A DNA stretch of 64,000 nucleotides from Planctomycetota bacterium (GTDB lineage Bacteria > Planctomycetota > Planctomycetia > Pirellulales > UBA1268). The translations under genes were made by a program, and so were the position numbers. This document shows positions 1 through 9,525 of the stretch, in pieces. The DNA lies in NCBI GenBank assembly GCA_003669585.1, contig QWOQ01000005.1:1052612-1116611 (forward strand), in the 5' to 3' direction. Under the pieces are notes generated by a model, which worked only from the letters and a program-made list of their open reading frames with translations, had not been told where the DNA came from and did no database searches. How positions within the stretch are numbered: position 1 is the stretch's first letter; each line of letters starts with the position of its first letter.

Positions 1-23
1 AATCCCTCGCGAAACACAAAACA

Positions 24-920
24 ATGCCACGACTTGCTGCATTTCCAAAGGCTTATATGCAGGCACTTTGTCGAGAAGGCAGCATGCGCGTTCTCGAGTG
101 GCTCGATCTTGCTGCAACGTTACCGATCGAGGGTGTCGAGTGGTATGCCGGCTTTCTGGAGAATGCTGATTCTGACCGCTGGCCCGAGTTTCGCGCCGCC
201 GCCGCCGCTCGCGGTCTTTTGATTCCAATGGTCTGTTGCTCGCCAGACTTCACACATCCTGACAAGGTATTTCGAGAGCGAGAAATTGAAAAACAAAAGG
301 GCTGGATCGACATGACATCCGCTCTTGGGGGTAGTTTTTGTCGAGTGCTCTCGGGACAGCGACGACCAGAACTTTCAATCGACGAAGGCATCGAACTGGC
401 CGCCATTTCCATCGAAGCGTGCCTGCCGTATGCGAAAGCTCGCGGCGTGACGCTGATTCTTGAAAACCATTACAAAGATGACTTCTGGGAGTTTCCGGAA
501 TTTGCGCAAAAAATGGAGGTCTTTTGTGCGTTGGTCGCTCGAGTTCGACACTCTCACTTTGGAGTGAATTACGATCCCAGCAATGCATTTCTCGCCGGCG
601 ACAATCCGCTCGAACTGCTCGCACGCGTTTCGTCTCGCGTTGTCACAATGCACGCCAGCGATCGGTCGCTCATCAGCGGCACTCTCGACGATCTGCGACG
701 GGAAGAAACCGGATCGCAAGGATATGCCTCGCGTCTTCGTCACGGCGAAATCGGAAAAGGGCTCAACGATTTTGATGCCATTTTTACTGAACTTCGTCGG
801 GTTGGCTTCGATGGCTGGATCAGCATCGAAGATGGCGTCGAAGGATTTGACCAACTGAGGCGAAGCGCCGACTTTCTCGTCGCCGCCATCAATCGACACT
901 GGCCGACACTGGCCCGATAA
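24..920 (+). CDS. Sugar phosphate isomerase/epimerase (xylose isomerase-like TIM barrel)
   Basis: A 298-residue single-domain protein of the AP-endonuclease-2/xylose-isomerase-like TIM barrel family, which includes hydroxypyruvate isomerase and sugar 3-epimerases. Visible family signatures are a metal-ligand Glu in LILENH (about residue 145), NYDPSN (about 182), a His in MHASDR (about 210) and the terminal ISIEDG strand (about 267). The protein is soluble, with no signal peptide. The nearby dehydrogenase and SDR genes on the same strand suggest a sugar or sugar-acid conversion pathway; the substrate cannot be told. Only 23 bases lie upstream, so whether it continues an operon from the left is unknown. 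The ATG at 24 has no strong Shine-Dalgarno sequence, but the translation from there fits the family length. Confidence 0.85.
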   Translation: MPRLAAFPKAYMQALCREGSMRVLEWLDLAATLPIEGVEWYAGFLENADSDRWPEFRAAAAARGLLIPMVCCSPDFTHPDKVFREREIEKQKGWIDMTSALGGSFCRVLSGQRRPELSIDEGIELAAISIEACLPYAKARGVTLILENHYKDDFWEFPEFAQKMEVFCALVARVRHSHFGVNYDPSNAFLAGDNPLELLARVSSRVVTMHASDRSLISGTLDDLRREETGSQGYASRLRHGEIGKGLNDFDAIFTELRRVGFDGWISIEDGVEGFDQLRRSADFLVAAINRHWPTLAR

Positions 921-923
921 AAC

Positions 924-962
924 AGCGTAGCAGGAGGATAGTTGCCGAGTTCTGCTCACGCT
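924..962 (+). promoter_or_regulatory. Hairpin in the 3' untranslated region of the isomerase gene
   Basis: The arms AGCGTAGCAG (924-933) and CTGCT plus ACGCT (952-956, 958-962) pair over ten bases with a single bulged C and an 18-base loop, starting four bases after the stop codon. No T-run follows, so a classical intrinsic terminator is doubtful. It may protect the mRNA end or modulate readthrough into the dehydrogenase gene. Confidence 0.4.
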
Positions 963-1033
963 TTACAACGTTCTGATTCTCTTTCTTGAGAGATCACGAT
1001 TCAACACGCTGTTTTTCCGAAAGGCTATCTTCT

Positions 1034-2056
1034 ATGAATGCTGCTGTTGTCAATTTTTCGTCGTCGCCCCACTCCGTTGAACTTCGAAATATCCCAATCC
1101 CTGATTTTCACGACGAGGATGTTCTTCTCGAAGTGGCCAACGTCGGCGTCTGTGGATCAGATCTCCATCAGTGGACCGGCGATCATTCTTGGCAGGTGAA
1201 CTATCCAGTCGTTCTGGGGCATGAGTTTGCAGGTCGTATTTTCAAGTGTGGAAAATCAGTCCGGGGATGGAAGGACGGAGACCGCGTTGTCAGTGAAACG
1301 GCTGCTATCATTGATCCCAACAATCCCCTGTCGCGACGCGGCCTCTACAACCTCGATCCCACGCGCAAAGGATTCGGCTACGGTGTCGATGGCGCCATGA
1401 CGCGTTACGTCAAAGTGCCTTCTCGTATTTTGCACAGCGTTCCAGATTCAATTCCTTTCGAACAAGCCTGCCTTACGGAGCCCTGTTGCGTTGCATTCAA
1501 TGCCACGATTCGAAATGCGAGAATCGAACCGGGAGATCGCATCGTCGTACTCGGCCCCGGAACAATCGGCATCCTGTGCGCTGCAATGGCGCGATTGGCC
1601 GGTGCGCAGGTGGCACTTGTAGGACTCGATCGCGACAAAGGGCGATTGGAAATCGCACGGGCGTATGGATGCGATATTGTCATCGGCGACGCATCAGAAT
1701 GGGCGAACACTCGCGACGGCCTCGGTGCGGATGGTGTGATTGATGCCGCAGGCGTGAGCGTCACACTCAAAACGGCGATCGACCTAGTGCGCCCGGCGGG
1801 ATGGATCAGTAAGGTCGGATGGGGACGCGATCCGCTCAACTTTTCACTCGATGCGTTGGTGCAGAAAAATGTGACGCTGCAGGGCAGTTACAGCCACAAC
1901 TGGCCTATTTGGGAGCGAGTTCTGGCACTTATGAGTTCTGGCCAGCTCGATGTGAAGCCAATTCTTGGAGGAGTCTGGCCGATTGCAAAGTGGCACGATG
2001 CTTTTGAAGCAATGCATAGAGGAGACGTCGTCAAAAGCGTCCTGAAGCCGGAATGA
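1034..2056 (+). CDS. Zn-dependent medium-chain alcohol/sorbitol dehydrogenase-like protein
   Basis: A 340-residue medium-chain dehydrogenase (MDR), related to sorbitol, threonine and galactitol dehydrogenases, which oxidises a secondary alcohol with NAD(P). The catalytic zinc ligands are present: Cys in GVCGSD (about residue 39), His-Glu in GHEFAG (about 62) and Glu in TEPCCV (about 148). The Rossmann loop VLGPGTIGI lies at about 172. The lobe that normally carries four structural-zinc cysteines (about residues 95-125) contains none, so the structural zinc site has been lost. I chose ATG 1034 because the conserved N-terminus begins there; an in-frame TTG exists at 986. Its place between an isomerase and an SDR suggests polyol or sugar-acid oxidation; the substrate is unknown. 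Confidence 0.85.
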   Translation: MNAAVVNFSSSPHSVELRNIPIPDFHDEDVLLEVANVGVCGSDLHQWTGDHSWQVNYPVVLGHEFAGRIFKCGKSVRGWKDGDRVVSETAAIIDPNNPLSRRGLYNLDPTRKGFGYGVDGAMTRYVKVPSRILHSVPDSIPFEQACLTEPCCVAFNATIRNARIEPGDRIVVLGPGTIGILCAAMARLAGAQVALVGLDRDKGRLEIARAYGCDIVIGDASEWANTRDGLGADGVIDAAGVSVTLKTAIDLVRPAGWISKVGWGRDPLNFSLDALVQKNVTLQGSYSHNWPIWERVLALMSSGQLDVKPILGGVWPIAKWHDAFEAMHRGDVVKSVLKPE

Positions 2057-2128
2057 TTCTGCGAACAGAACAACTTTCTACAATTTCTTCTATCCATCGG
2101 TGAGCAATTACAAAATAGACTTTCTGTA

Positions 2129-2153
2129 AAGCGTGAGCGCCGCTTCCTTTTTT
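2129..2153 (+). terminator. Probable intrinsic terminator after the MDR dehydrogenase
   Basis: A short stem AAGCG/CGCTT (2129-2133 and 2141-2145) with a seven-base loop is followed by CC and six T residues (2148-2153). It lies 72 bases after the dehydrogenase stop and 30 bases before the next start. The stem is short, so efficiency may be low. Confidence 0.45.
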
Positions 2154-2182
2154 GAATACACTCCACGACACTCGAATTTTCC

Positions 2183-2965
2183 ATGCGTCTGGCAAACAAA
2201 GTTATTCTTATCACCGGGAGTGCAACGGGAATCGGCAAGGCCATCGCCGTTGCCTGTGTCGCCGAAGGTGCCCGCGTTGTTATCCACGGTCTGGAAAGTC
2301 TGCTTGCGACAGATGTTGTAAACCAAGTGGGATCAGACAAAGCCGTGTCACACGTTGAAGACCTGACACAGGAAGGCTGCCCACAACGGCTGATCGATCT
2401 GGCCATCGCAACATTCGGAAAGCTCGATGCGGTTGTCAATAATGCCGCGGTCGTATCTACGGGTACGATTCACACGATCGATTCCGCCAGCTTTGCCCGA
2501 ACGATCGCAGTCAACACGCTGTCGCCGCTGCTTTTGATAAAGGCAGCGTTGCCGCACCTTCGTCAGGCGAAAGGCGCTGTGCTGAATATCGGCAGCGTCA
2601 ATGCCTACTGTGGCGAACCAAATCTGCTTGGCTATTCGATGAGCAAAGGTGCCCTTATGACGCTCACTCGCAATCTCGGCGACACGCTCTTTCGTGAGGA
2701 TTCCGTGCGAGTCAACCAGATCAATCCCGGCTGGGTGCTCACCGATAATGAACGTGCGAGAAAGAAGTCGCACGGACTTCCTGACGATTGGCCTGCGTCG
2801 TTGCCGGCAACGATCGCGCCTTCTGGACGCATCCTCTTTCCTGAGGAAATCGCGGTCGCAGCGATCTATTGGATCTCTGACGAAAGTGCTGCGATGAGCG
2901 GTCAGGTGGTCGATCTCGAACAATACCCGCTGATCGGACGCAATCCGCCAAAGGCAATTCGGTAG
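2183..2965 (+). CDS. SDR family oxidoreductase
   Basis: A 260-residue classical short-chain dehydrogenase/reductase. The cofactor loop TGSATGIG lies at about residue 11, the NNAA motif follows within the first hundred residues, the catalytic Ser is in NIGSVN, and YSMSK (about 151) holds the catalytic Tyr and Lys. These proteins interconvert ketones and alcohols with NAD(P)H, and many planctomycete members act on sugars. It follows the MDR gene after a probable weak terminator. Together with the isomerase and MDR genes it could form a short sugar oxidation route, which is inferred from position only. No membrane segment or signal peptide is seen. Confidence 0.88.
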   Translation: MRLANKVILITGSATGIGKAIAVACVAEGARVVIHGLESLLATDVVNQVGSDKAVSHVEDLTQEGCPQRLIDLAIATFGKLDAVVNNAAVVSTGTIHTIDSASFARTIAVNTLSPLLLIKAALPHLRQAKGAVLNIGSVNAYCGEPNLLGYSMSKGALMTLTRNLGDTLFREDSVRVNQINPGWVLTDNERARKKSHGLPDDWPASLPATIAPSGRILFPEEIAVAAIYWISDESAAMSGQVVDLEQYPLIGRNPPKAIR

Positions 2966-3023
2966 ACGCTCATTTCGAAATAATGTTTGAAACTTTCTCG
3001 AATTCCTAAACACTTTCGCTTTT

Positions 3024-4472
3024 TCAGAGTTCGTCGAGGTTGTAACCTGCCTCGCCATGCTCCGAAAGATCGAGCCCGCGAAACTCTTCCTCGCGACTGA
3101 CACGCAAACCGATGAACATGTCGATGATCTTTAAAATTACAAAAGTTGCCACAGCAGCAAACACAATGGTCACAACCGTGGCCTTGATCTGATTGACTAA
3201 CTGCCCGCTATTGCCATACAGCAGACCAATGGCACCCGTTTGGGTTCCAGTAAGAGCGATGGCTGCCGCGGGGTTTACGCTCGACACGGCAAACACTCCG
3301 GTGAGCACTGAGCCGATCGCTCCTCCAACGCCATGCACACCAAAAGCATCGAGCGAGTCGTCGTAACCAAAAATATGTTTGAGACTCGTTGCCGCCCAAA
3401 AACAGCCTACGCCGCCAATCAGGCCCATAAGCATTGCAAAGATGGGCGTTGTAAATCCGGATGCAGGTGTTACCACCACAAGCCCTGCCACTGCACCAGA
3501 AATCGCACCGAGTACTGTCGGCTTTCCACCTCTGATACATTCCGCCGCCACCCAGCCAAGTGCCGCAGCAGCAGCCGCAAAGTGGGTTGTCACAAGAGCA
3601 TTCGCCGCAAGAGCATTGGCAGCAAGCGCACTGCCACCATTAAATCCAAACCAGCCAACCCACAGCAAACTCGCACCGATCACCGACAGCACGACGCTGT
3701 GTGGGGTCATCGGTTTGATGCCATAGCCTTGCCGTTTCCCAAGCATCAGCGCCGCGACCAATGCCGACACTCCACCAGAAATGTGCACGACGGTACCGCC
3801 GGCAAAATCGAGAGATGGAATCGTGCCACCCAGAAACGCGTTAAACAATCCGCCTTTGCCCCACACCATATGTGCCAAGGGACAATAGACCACGAGCAAC
3901 CACGCCGATGAAAAGATGAGCATTGCCGAAAATTTCATCCGCTCAGCATACGCGCCGCAGATCAGCGCTGGAGTAATGATTGCAAACATCATCTGAAATG
4001 CCATCCAGAGCGTATGCGGAATCGTAGCCGCATACTCACAAGGCGCATCTCCAACACCGCGAAGCATCACAAAATCAAATCCTCCCACGTAGGGACTGCC
4101 GGTTGAAAAGGCAAGTGAATAGCCGACGAACGCCCACAGAACGCTCATCGCTGCCATACAGATAAATGTTTGCATCAGTGAAGAGAGCACATTTTTTCGT
4201 CGCACAAGTCCTGCATAAAAAAGTGCGAGCCCAGGCCCTGTCATCAGAAGCACAAGCGACGTGCTCATGAGCATCCACGCGGTGTCGCCCGAGTTTATCG
4301 CCGACACGTCGAGAAGAATCACCGGATCAACAATCCCTGTCCCGCCAGGCTTGGCAGGGCCAGCAGCAGGATCAATTTCCTTGGTTGGCTCCGGCTCTGC
4401 CTTCACACTTCCAATCGGACCAACCATGCAGGCCACGGTGATCGCAGCGATTATAAAAATGAAACTTCTCAT
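3024..4472 (-). CDS. amt: Ammonium transporter Amt
   Basis: A 482-residue Amt/MEP/Rh-family ammonium channel of the inner membrane. It starts with a cleavable signal peptide (hydrophobic residues 4-18, likely cut near VKAEP), which is usual for Amt, followed by a Pro-rich linker and about eleven transmembrane helices. Typical signatures are FYAGLVRRKN, HIPHT-like and GGTVVHISGG, and the late FGVHGVGGAIGS segment carrying a pore histidine. I chose the start at 4472 because it gives a proper signal peptide; an upstream in-frame start adds 14 residues. No glnK/PII gene is adjacent, unlike in many bacteria, so post-translational control must come from an unlinked PII protein if it exists. Confidence 0.95.
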   Translation of the reverse strand: MRSFIFIIAAITVACMVGPIGSVKAEPEPTKEIDPAAGPAKPGGTGIVDPVILLDVSAINSGDTAWMLMSTSLVLLMTGPGLALFYAGLVRRKNVLSSLMQTFICMAAMSVLWAFVGYSLAFSTGSPYVGGFDFVMLRGVGDAPCEYAATIPHTLWMAFQMMFAIITPALICGAYAERMKFSAMLIFSSAWLLVVYCPLAHMVWGKGGLFNAFLGGTIPSLDFAGGTVVHISGGVSALVAALMLGKRQGYGIKPMTPHSVVLSVIGASLLWVGWFGFNGGSALAANALAANALVTTHFAAAAAALGWVAAECIRGGKPTVLGAISGAVAGLVVVTPASGFTTPIFAMLMGLIGGVGCFWAATSLKHIFGYDDSLDAFGVHGVGGAIGSVLTGVFAVSSVNPAAAIALTGTQTGAIGLLYGNSGQLVNQIKATVVTIVFAAVATFVILKIIDMFIGLRVSREEEFRGLDLSEHGEAGYNLDEL

Positions 4473-4654
4473 AAGACTTTTCAAGCCGGTGCCGGGATCT
4501 GCTGTGAGAAACATTTCTGGAACGCTCGCATTCTTCTAGCGGTTGATGCACAACCGTGCGACAAAAACTCGGTTCGAGTCACTTATGTAAAAATGCAAAC
4601 GGTATCTCATTCGAAAAAATCTTACCAGATTGGACGTGAATCAACCCTCCTCTA

Positions 4655-4671
4655 CAATTGGTTTCCAATTG
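4655..4671. promoter_or_regulatory. Perfect dyad upstream of the giant PVC dehydrogenase gene
   Basis: CAATTGG (4655-4661) and CCAATTG (4665-4671) form a perfect inverted repeat around TTT, 65 bases upstream of the chosen start at 4737 and within the divergent region shared with amt. It looks like a binding site for a dimeric repressor or activator. No regulator gene is adjacent. Confidence 0.4.
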
Positions 4672-4736
4672 ATCGACAGAAGATCTTTATATCGAACACT
4701 TTTCTCACGAGAGTGTTTCACCGAGGGGAAAAATCG

Positions 4737-7700
4737 ATGACCATTGGCATATTTTTTATTCGGTCGGTCTTTTGTTTGACGTTTTTGATCTTTCAAACTT
4801 TGTTTCTTGGAAATTCACTCGTCGCGACTGCAAGCGATACCGCTTTAAACGATCGCAGCATTGTCACTTTTACAACGACTTCTCTCGACAATCGATTCTT
4901 TACCGAAGGCGCTTCGGTTGCAGACCTCGACCTTGATGGAGACATCGATCTGATTGCGGGTCCCTTCTGGTTTGAAGGTCCTCTTTTCACGCAGCGCCAT
5001 ACTTTTTACGAAACCACACCATTCGATCCACAAGGATATAGCAACAATTTTTTTTCATTTACCCACGATATGAACAACGATGGTTTCCCAGATATTTTGG
5101 TATATGGGTTTCCAGGCAAAGACGCTTCTTGGTTTGAAAATCCCGGCAAGAAGGAAGAGTTGTGGAAGCGGCATCTCGTACTCGAACGCATTGACAATGA
5201 ATCGCCAACATGGACCGATCTCACCGGCGACGGAGTTCCGGAAATTCTCTGCAGTGTCGATGGTTTTTTTGGCTATGCTCCAATCAATGATGCTGATCCG
5301 ACGAAGCCGTGGACGTTTCACAGAATTTCAACGCAGACCGCCGGAGGTCAATTCACGCACGGACTCGGGTACGGTGATGTCGATGGCGATGGCCGGGTAG
5401 ACATTCTCGAGAAGAGCGGATGGTGGCAGCAACCGGAATCGCTTGAAGAAGACTCTGTCTGGAAGAAACATTCTGTTGAATTTTCACAGGCCGGCGGCGC
5501 GCAGATGTTTGTGCGACATGTGGATGCAGATGCGTTGCCCGATGTTATTACAAGTCTGTCCGCACATGGCTTTGGATTGGCATGGTTCCGTCAGACCAAA
5601 GGACCCGATGGCCAACGGCAGTTTCAACAGTACAAAATCACTGGCGAACGTCTTTCTGAGAATCCCTACCGCACTGCATTTTCTCAAATTCACGCCATCG
5701 ACATGGCTGACATCGATGGTGACGGTCTCGACGACATCGTCACTGGAAAACGCTACTGGGCACACGGCCCCAAGGGAGATCCAGAACCCTTGGCTCCGGC
5801 GGTTCTTTACTGGTTTCGCTGCACTCGTGGGTCTGATGGAAAAAGCGTTGAATTTGTTCCGCACCTGATCGACGACAACTCTGGTGTCGGTGTGCAGGTG
5901 TGCGCTCGCGACGTTTCGGGAGATGGATTTCCCGATGTGCTCGTTGGAAATAAGAAGGGTATTTTCCTCAGTGTGCAGTCGCGAAAGCGGGTTTCGGAAA
6001 AAGAGTGGGAGTTTTCTCAGCCGAAAATTCGCCCGCCCATGGCCAACGGACTTGCGCCTGAAGAAGCAGCTCGGGCGATGACGGTGCCGCCTGGGTTTCA
6101 GGTAAAACTACTCGCCTGCGAACCTGATGTTCAGCAACCGATCGCTATGGCCTTCGATGATCGCGGCCGACTCTGGGTCGCCGAGGCGTATTCCTATCCC
6201 ACTCGTGTAGAAGACAAAGATGCTCGCGACAGGATTCTCATTTTTGAGGATACCGATGGCGATGATCAATTCGACAAACGCACGGTCTTTCAAGAACAAC
6301 TCAACCTTGTCAGCGGTCTTGAAATTGGTTTTGGCGGAGTGTGGGTCGGTGCAGCTCCGAATTTGTTGTTCATTCCTGATCGCAATGGAGACGATACGCC
6401 CGACGGTCCACCTGAAATCCTGCTGGATGGCTGGGGCTGGCAGGATACACACGAAACACTCAACGCCTTCACATGGGGCCCGGATGGTTGGCTCTACGGC
6501 TGTCACGGAGTCTTTACGCACTCCAATGTCGGTAAGCCTGGTACTCCTGATTCTGAACGTACGAAGATCAACGCTGGCATCTGGCGATACCATCCGCAAC
6601 GACACTCATTCGAAGTCTTCTCAGAGGGCACGAGCAATCCTTGGGGCATTGATTTCAATGATCACGGACATGCGTTCCAAACGGCCTGTGTCATTCCCCA
6701 CTTGTATCACTCGATTCAGGGTGCTCGGTACCAGCGACAGGCGGGGCAACACTTCAACCCCTACACCTTTGACGACATAAAAACCATTGCCAACCACAGG
6801 CACTGGATTGGCAATCAATGGAATAACCCCGATCGCGAAACCTCTGATGAGGTAGGGGGTGGTCACGCGCATGCCGGGGCGATGATTTACCTCGGGGGAG
6901 TCTGGCCGCAACGTTATTGCGGAAAGCTTTTCATGAACAATATTCACGGCGCGCGATTAAACGAAGATCGTCTGACCCCACACGGCTCCGGGTATGTGGG
7001 GGACGGTGAGCCAGATTTCTGCTTCGCAAATGACTCTTGGTCACAGTTTATTTCGCTGGCCTATGGTCCCGATGGACAGGTAACGGTCATCGATTGGTAC
7101 GACCGCAATCAATGCCACCATCACGACTCAAAGACCCACGACAGAGGCAACGGACGCATTTTCAAGATTCTTTACGGTAATTCAGTTCATGTCCCGGTCA
7201 ATCTTTCAGTCCACTCTGACACAAAACTCGTTGAACTTCTTTTACACAACAACGAATGGTTTGTTCGGCACGCTCGGCGGTTGCTTCAGGAGCGATTCGT
7301 GAAGGGTTCGTTGGCACAAGAGACTCCTTCCCTGCTACAGAAAGCTCTTGCGGCGGCAACGTCGACTCGGACGAGGCTTCGAGCACTCTGGGGAATGCAC
7401 GCTGTCGGAATTTCCAGCGATGACGTTCTTTTGGAAATACTCTCCGACGCCGATCCGGCCGTTCGGGGATGGGCGATTCAACTTGCTGCCGAAGATCGGA
7501 AGCTCTCACCAGCGTTTCTTTCTCGCTGCGAAGAACTGTCGGTGAAGGATCCCTCGCCGGTTGTTCGTTTGGCGCTCACAAGCGCTCTACAAAGAATTTC
7601 CATCGACCAGCGCTGGAAGATTGTGGCAGGACTGTTGACACACGCCGAGGATGTTTCGGATCACAATCTTCCGTTGATGATTTGGTACGCCATGGAGCCA

Positions 7701-9389
7701 TTGGTGCCAATCGATCCAGCCCGCGCAATACAACTTGCGATTTCGTCTCGCATTCCACTTGTCTCTCGGTATATCACTCGCCGAGCCTGTTCTGAAGAAG
7801 ACTCTTTTGATGCTGCGATAACGCAGATTGTTACCTCCGATGACAACACTCGTTCCTGGATGCTCGAAGAAGCAATCACCGCGTTATCGATGCGAGGAAA
7901 AATGACGATGCCTAAGGGATGGACAGAGGGTTATGAAAAACTGCAGGCCTCGCCATCACATGCTGTTGTGCGTCAGTCTGAACTGGTTGCCGTGCGATTT
8001 GGTGATATTCGCGTCCTGCCAAAACTTCGAAGCGTTGTATCTGATCGAAGCGCCGATCTTGCAAGTCGAAAAGATGCTCTCAAAGCTCTTGAAATTGCAA
8101 AGGATTCGGATGCTCCCACTCACCTGCACTCCCTGCTGAACGATCCCGAGTTTTCCGCAACGGCGATTGCATCTCTTGCCTCTTTTGACAACAACCGAAC
8201 ACCTCTCGCGATTGTGGCGGCTTACGCGGAACTTCCCTCTGATGCCAAACAGGCTGCGATCGCAACGCTCACTTCTCGCCCAGCGTGGACGATCGTGCTG
8301 CTTGATGCGATTGAAACCCAACGCGTCCCGCGGAACGATCTTTCGGCATTTACCGTGGGCCAACTTGCCAAAGCCGCCGATCCCAAAGTGCTTGAAAAAC
8401 TCATCGCCGTCTGGGGCACCATCCGCGATACTCCCGCCGATCGAAAGGCACAGTTCGAAAAATATCGGGGAGTCATGCAAAACGAGTATTTGATGAAAGG
8501 AAACGTTTCAAAGGGCCGTGAAATTTATGCCAAGACCTGCGGTACCTGTCACTCGCTGTATGGAATAGGTGGAAAGATCGGTCCCGATCTGACGGGATCC
8601 AATCGAAACAACATGGATTACCTCCTCTCAAATCTTCTCGATCCAAGTGCCTTGGTAGGACGCGATTATCAAATGACCACAATCCTCACTACGGACGGCC
8701 GATCCGTTGCCGGAATCGTCATTCGAGAAAATCCTTCAAGCGTCACCCTTCAGACGCCGACCGACCAGGTAATCATTGCCACAACAGATATTGACACTCG
8801 CGTACTTTCAACGCAGTCACTCATGCCAGAAAATCAACTCGAGCAACTTCTGCCGGATGCTGCCCGTGACCTGATCTTGTATTTGCGGAGTTCATCGCAG
8901 GTGCCGCTGCCGGGCGAAGCGCCACCGTCGATGACTGCCGAGGGCACTGTGGCAGGGGCCTTTGAAGGAGAAAAGGCTCGTATTCTTGAACGAACTCAAG
9001 GTGAAGTGCGGCCTCAGTCCATGGGTGGATTTCCAAAGGGTCGATGGAGTGATTCATCGCACCTGTGGTGGACCGGTGGAACTGTTGGTGCATCGATCAC
9101 CCTAGAGATACCTGTTACCGTGTCGGGCCGTCACGAGGTCTTCGCAGCGTTGACCAAGGCTCACGACTACGGCATTGTGACACTCTCTTGGGACGGTGGA
9201 CCAGCAAGCACACCCATCGATCTATTTGATCGCGAAGTTCTTCCAACAATGCCAATGTCACTCGGCACTTTTGAAGTGACTCCGGGTGCAAAACGACTGG
9301 TCATTACACTCATTGGCGCCAATGAGGCGGCTACAAAAAGTTTTATGTTTGGACTTGATTACATTCGGCTCGAATCGCGTTCACAATAG
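4737..9389 (+). CDS. Giant FG-GAP / PVC-type dehydrogenase / HEAT / cytochrome c mosaic protein
   Basis: A 1550-residue exported protein; the ATG at 4737 follows GAGGGGAA and begins a signal peptide (hydrophobic residues 3-30). Domains in order are: seven FG-GAP/VCBS-type calcium-binding repeats with DxDGDG-like loops (about 60-400); a PVC-type membrane-bound dehydrogenase beta-propeller related to sorbosone dehydrogenase, starting near PPGFQVKLLACEPD (about 450-810); HEAT-like helical repeats (about 830-1200); a Pirellula/Verrucomicrobium-type haem domain with CGTCH at 1268; and a C-terminal beta-sandwich resembling a carbohydrate-binding module (about 1420-1550). Such proteins are thought to oxidise sugars or polymers in the periplasm and pass electrons through haem c. 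The combination with an N-terminal FG-GAP propeller in one chain is unusual. The true substrate is unknown. Confidence 0.9.
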   Translation: MTIGIFFIRSVFCLTFLIFQTLFLGNSLVATASDTALNDRSIVTFTTTSLDNRFFTEGASVADLDLDGDIDLIAGPFWFEGPLFTQRHTFYETTPFDPQGYSNNFFSFTHDMNNDGFPDILVYGFPGKDASWFENPGKKEELWKRHLVLERIDNESPTWTDLTGDGVPEILCSVDGFFGYAPINDADPTKPWTFHRISTQTAGGQFTHGLGYGDVDGDGRVDILEKSGWWQQPESLEEDSVWKKHSVEFSQAGGAQMFVRHVDADALPDVITSLSAHGFGLAWFRQTKGPDGQRQFQQYKITGERLSENPYRTAFSQIHAIDMADIDGDGLDDIVTGKRYWAHGPKGDPEPLAPAVLYWFRCTRGSDGKSVEFVPHLIDDNSGVGVQVCARDVSGDGFPDVLVGNKKGIFLSVQSRKRVSEKEWEFSQPKIRPPMANGLAPEEAARAMTVPPGFQVKLLACEPDVQQPIAMAFDDRGRLWVAEAYSYPTRVEDKDARDRILIFEDTDGDDQFDKRTVFQEQLNLVSGLEIGFGGVWVGAAPNLLFIPDRNGDDTPDGPPEILLDGWGWQDTHETLNAFTWGPDGWLYGCHGVFTHSNVGKPGTPDSERTKINAGIWRYHPQRHSFEVFSEGTSNPWGIDFNDHGHAFQTACVIPHLYHSIQGARYQRQAGQHFNPYTFDDIKTIANHRHWIGNQWNNPDRETSDEVGGGHAHAGAMIYLGGVWPQRYCGKLFMNNIHGARLNEDRLTPHGSGYVGDGEPDFCFANDSWSQFISLAYGPDGQVTVIDWYDRNQCHHHDSKTHDRGNGRIFKILYGNSVHVPVNLSVHSDTKLVELLLHNNEWFVRHARRLLQERFVKGSLAQETPSLLQKALAAATSTRTRLRALWGMHAVGISSDDVLLEILSDADPAVRGWAIQLAAEDRKLSPAFLSRCEELSVKDPSPVVRLALTSALQRISIDQRWKIVAGLLTHAEDVSDHNLPLMIWYAMEPLVPIDPARAIQLAISSRIPLVSRYITRRACSEEDSFDAAITQIVTSDDNTRSWMLEEAITALSMRGKMTMPKGWTEGYEKLQASPSHAVVRQSELVAVRFGDIRVLPKLRSVVSDRSADLASRKDALKALEIAKDSDAPTHLHSLLNDPEFSATAIASLASFDNNRTPLAIVAAYAELPSDAKQAAIATLTSRPAWTIVLLDAIETQRVPRNDLSAFTVGQLAKAADPKVLEKLIAVWGTIRDTPADRKAQFEKYRGVMQNEYLMKGNVSKGREIYAKTCGTCHSLYGIGGKIGPDLTGSNRNNMDYLLSNLLDPSALVGRDYQMTTILTTDGRSVAGIVIRENPSSVTLQTPTDQVIIATTDIDTRVLSTQSLMPENQLEQLLPDAARDLILYLRSSSQVPLPGEAPPSMTAEGTVAGAFEGEKARILERTQGEVRPQSMGGFPKGRWSDSSHLWWTGGTVGASITLEIPVTVSGRHEVFAALTKAHDYGIVTLSWDGGPASTPIDLFDREVLPTMPMSLGTFEVTPGAKRLVITLIGANEAATKSFMFGLDYIRLESRSQ

Positions 9390-9525
9390 TTTGTGTCTGC
9401 TGCCACAGCGATGCCCTAGGTTCAGCCTATTCGGCGGAAAAACCGGTTTGATCGCGGCGGGTTTGTTGGCGTGTTATGGTGGTCTTTCTACTGCATGACA
9501 GCGAGTGCCCAGCTGCGACAAGAGC

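Noticed and set aside
4593..4736. A 48-residue longer version of the giant mosaic protein
   Set aside because: The segment contains no signal peptide and crosses the CAATTGG dyad; the ATG at 4737 with GAGGGGAA upstream gives a proper signal peptide.
3024..4736. Sigma54 promoter for amt
   Set aside because: I looked for GG-N10-GC spacing upstream of amt and found no convincing match, so nitrogen control by sigma54 is not claimed.
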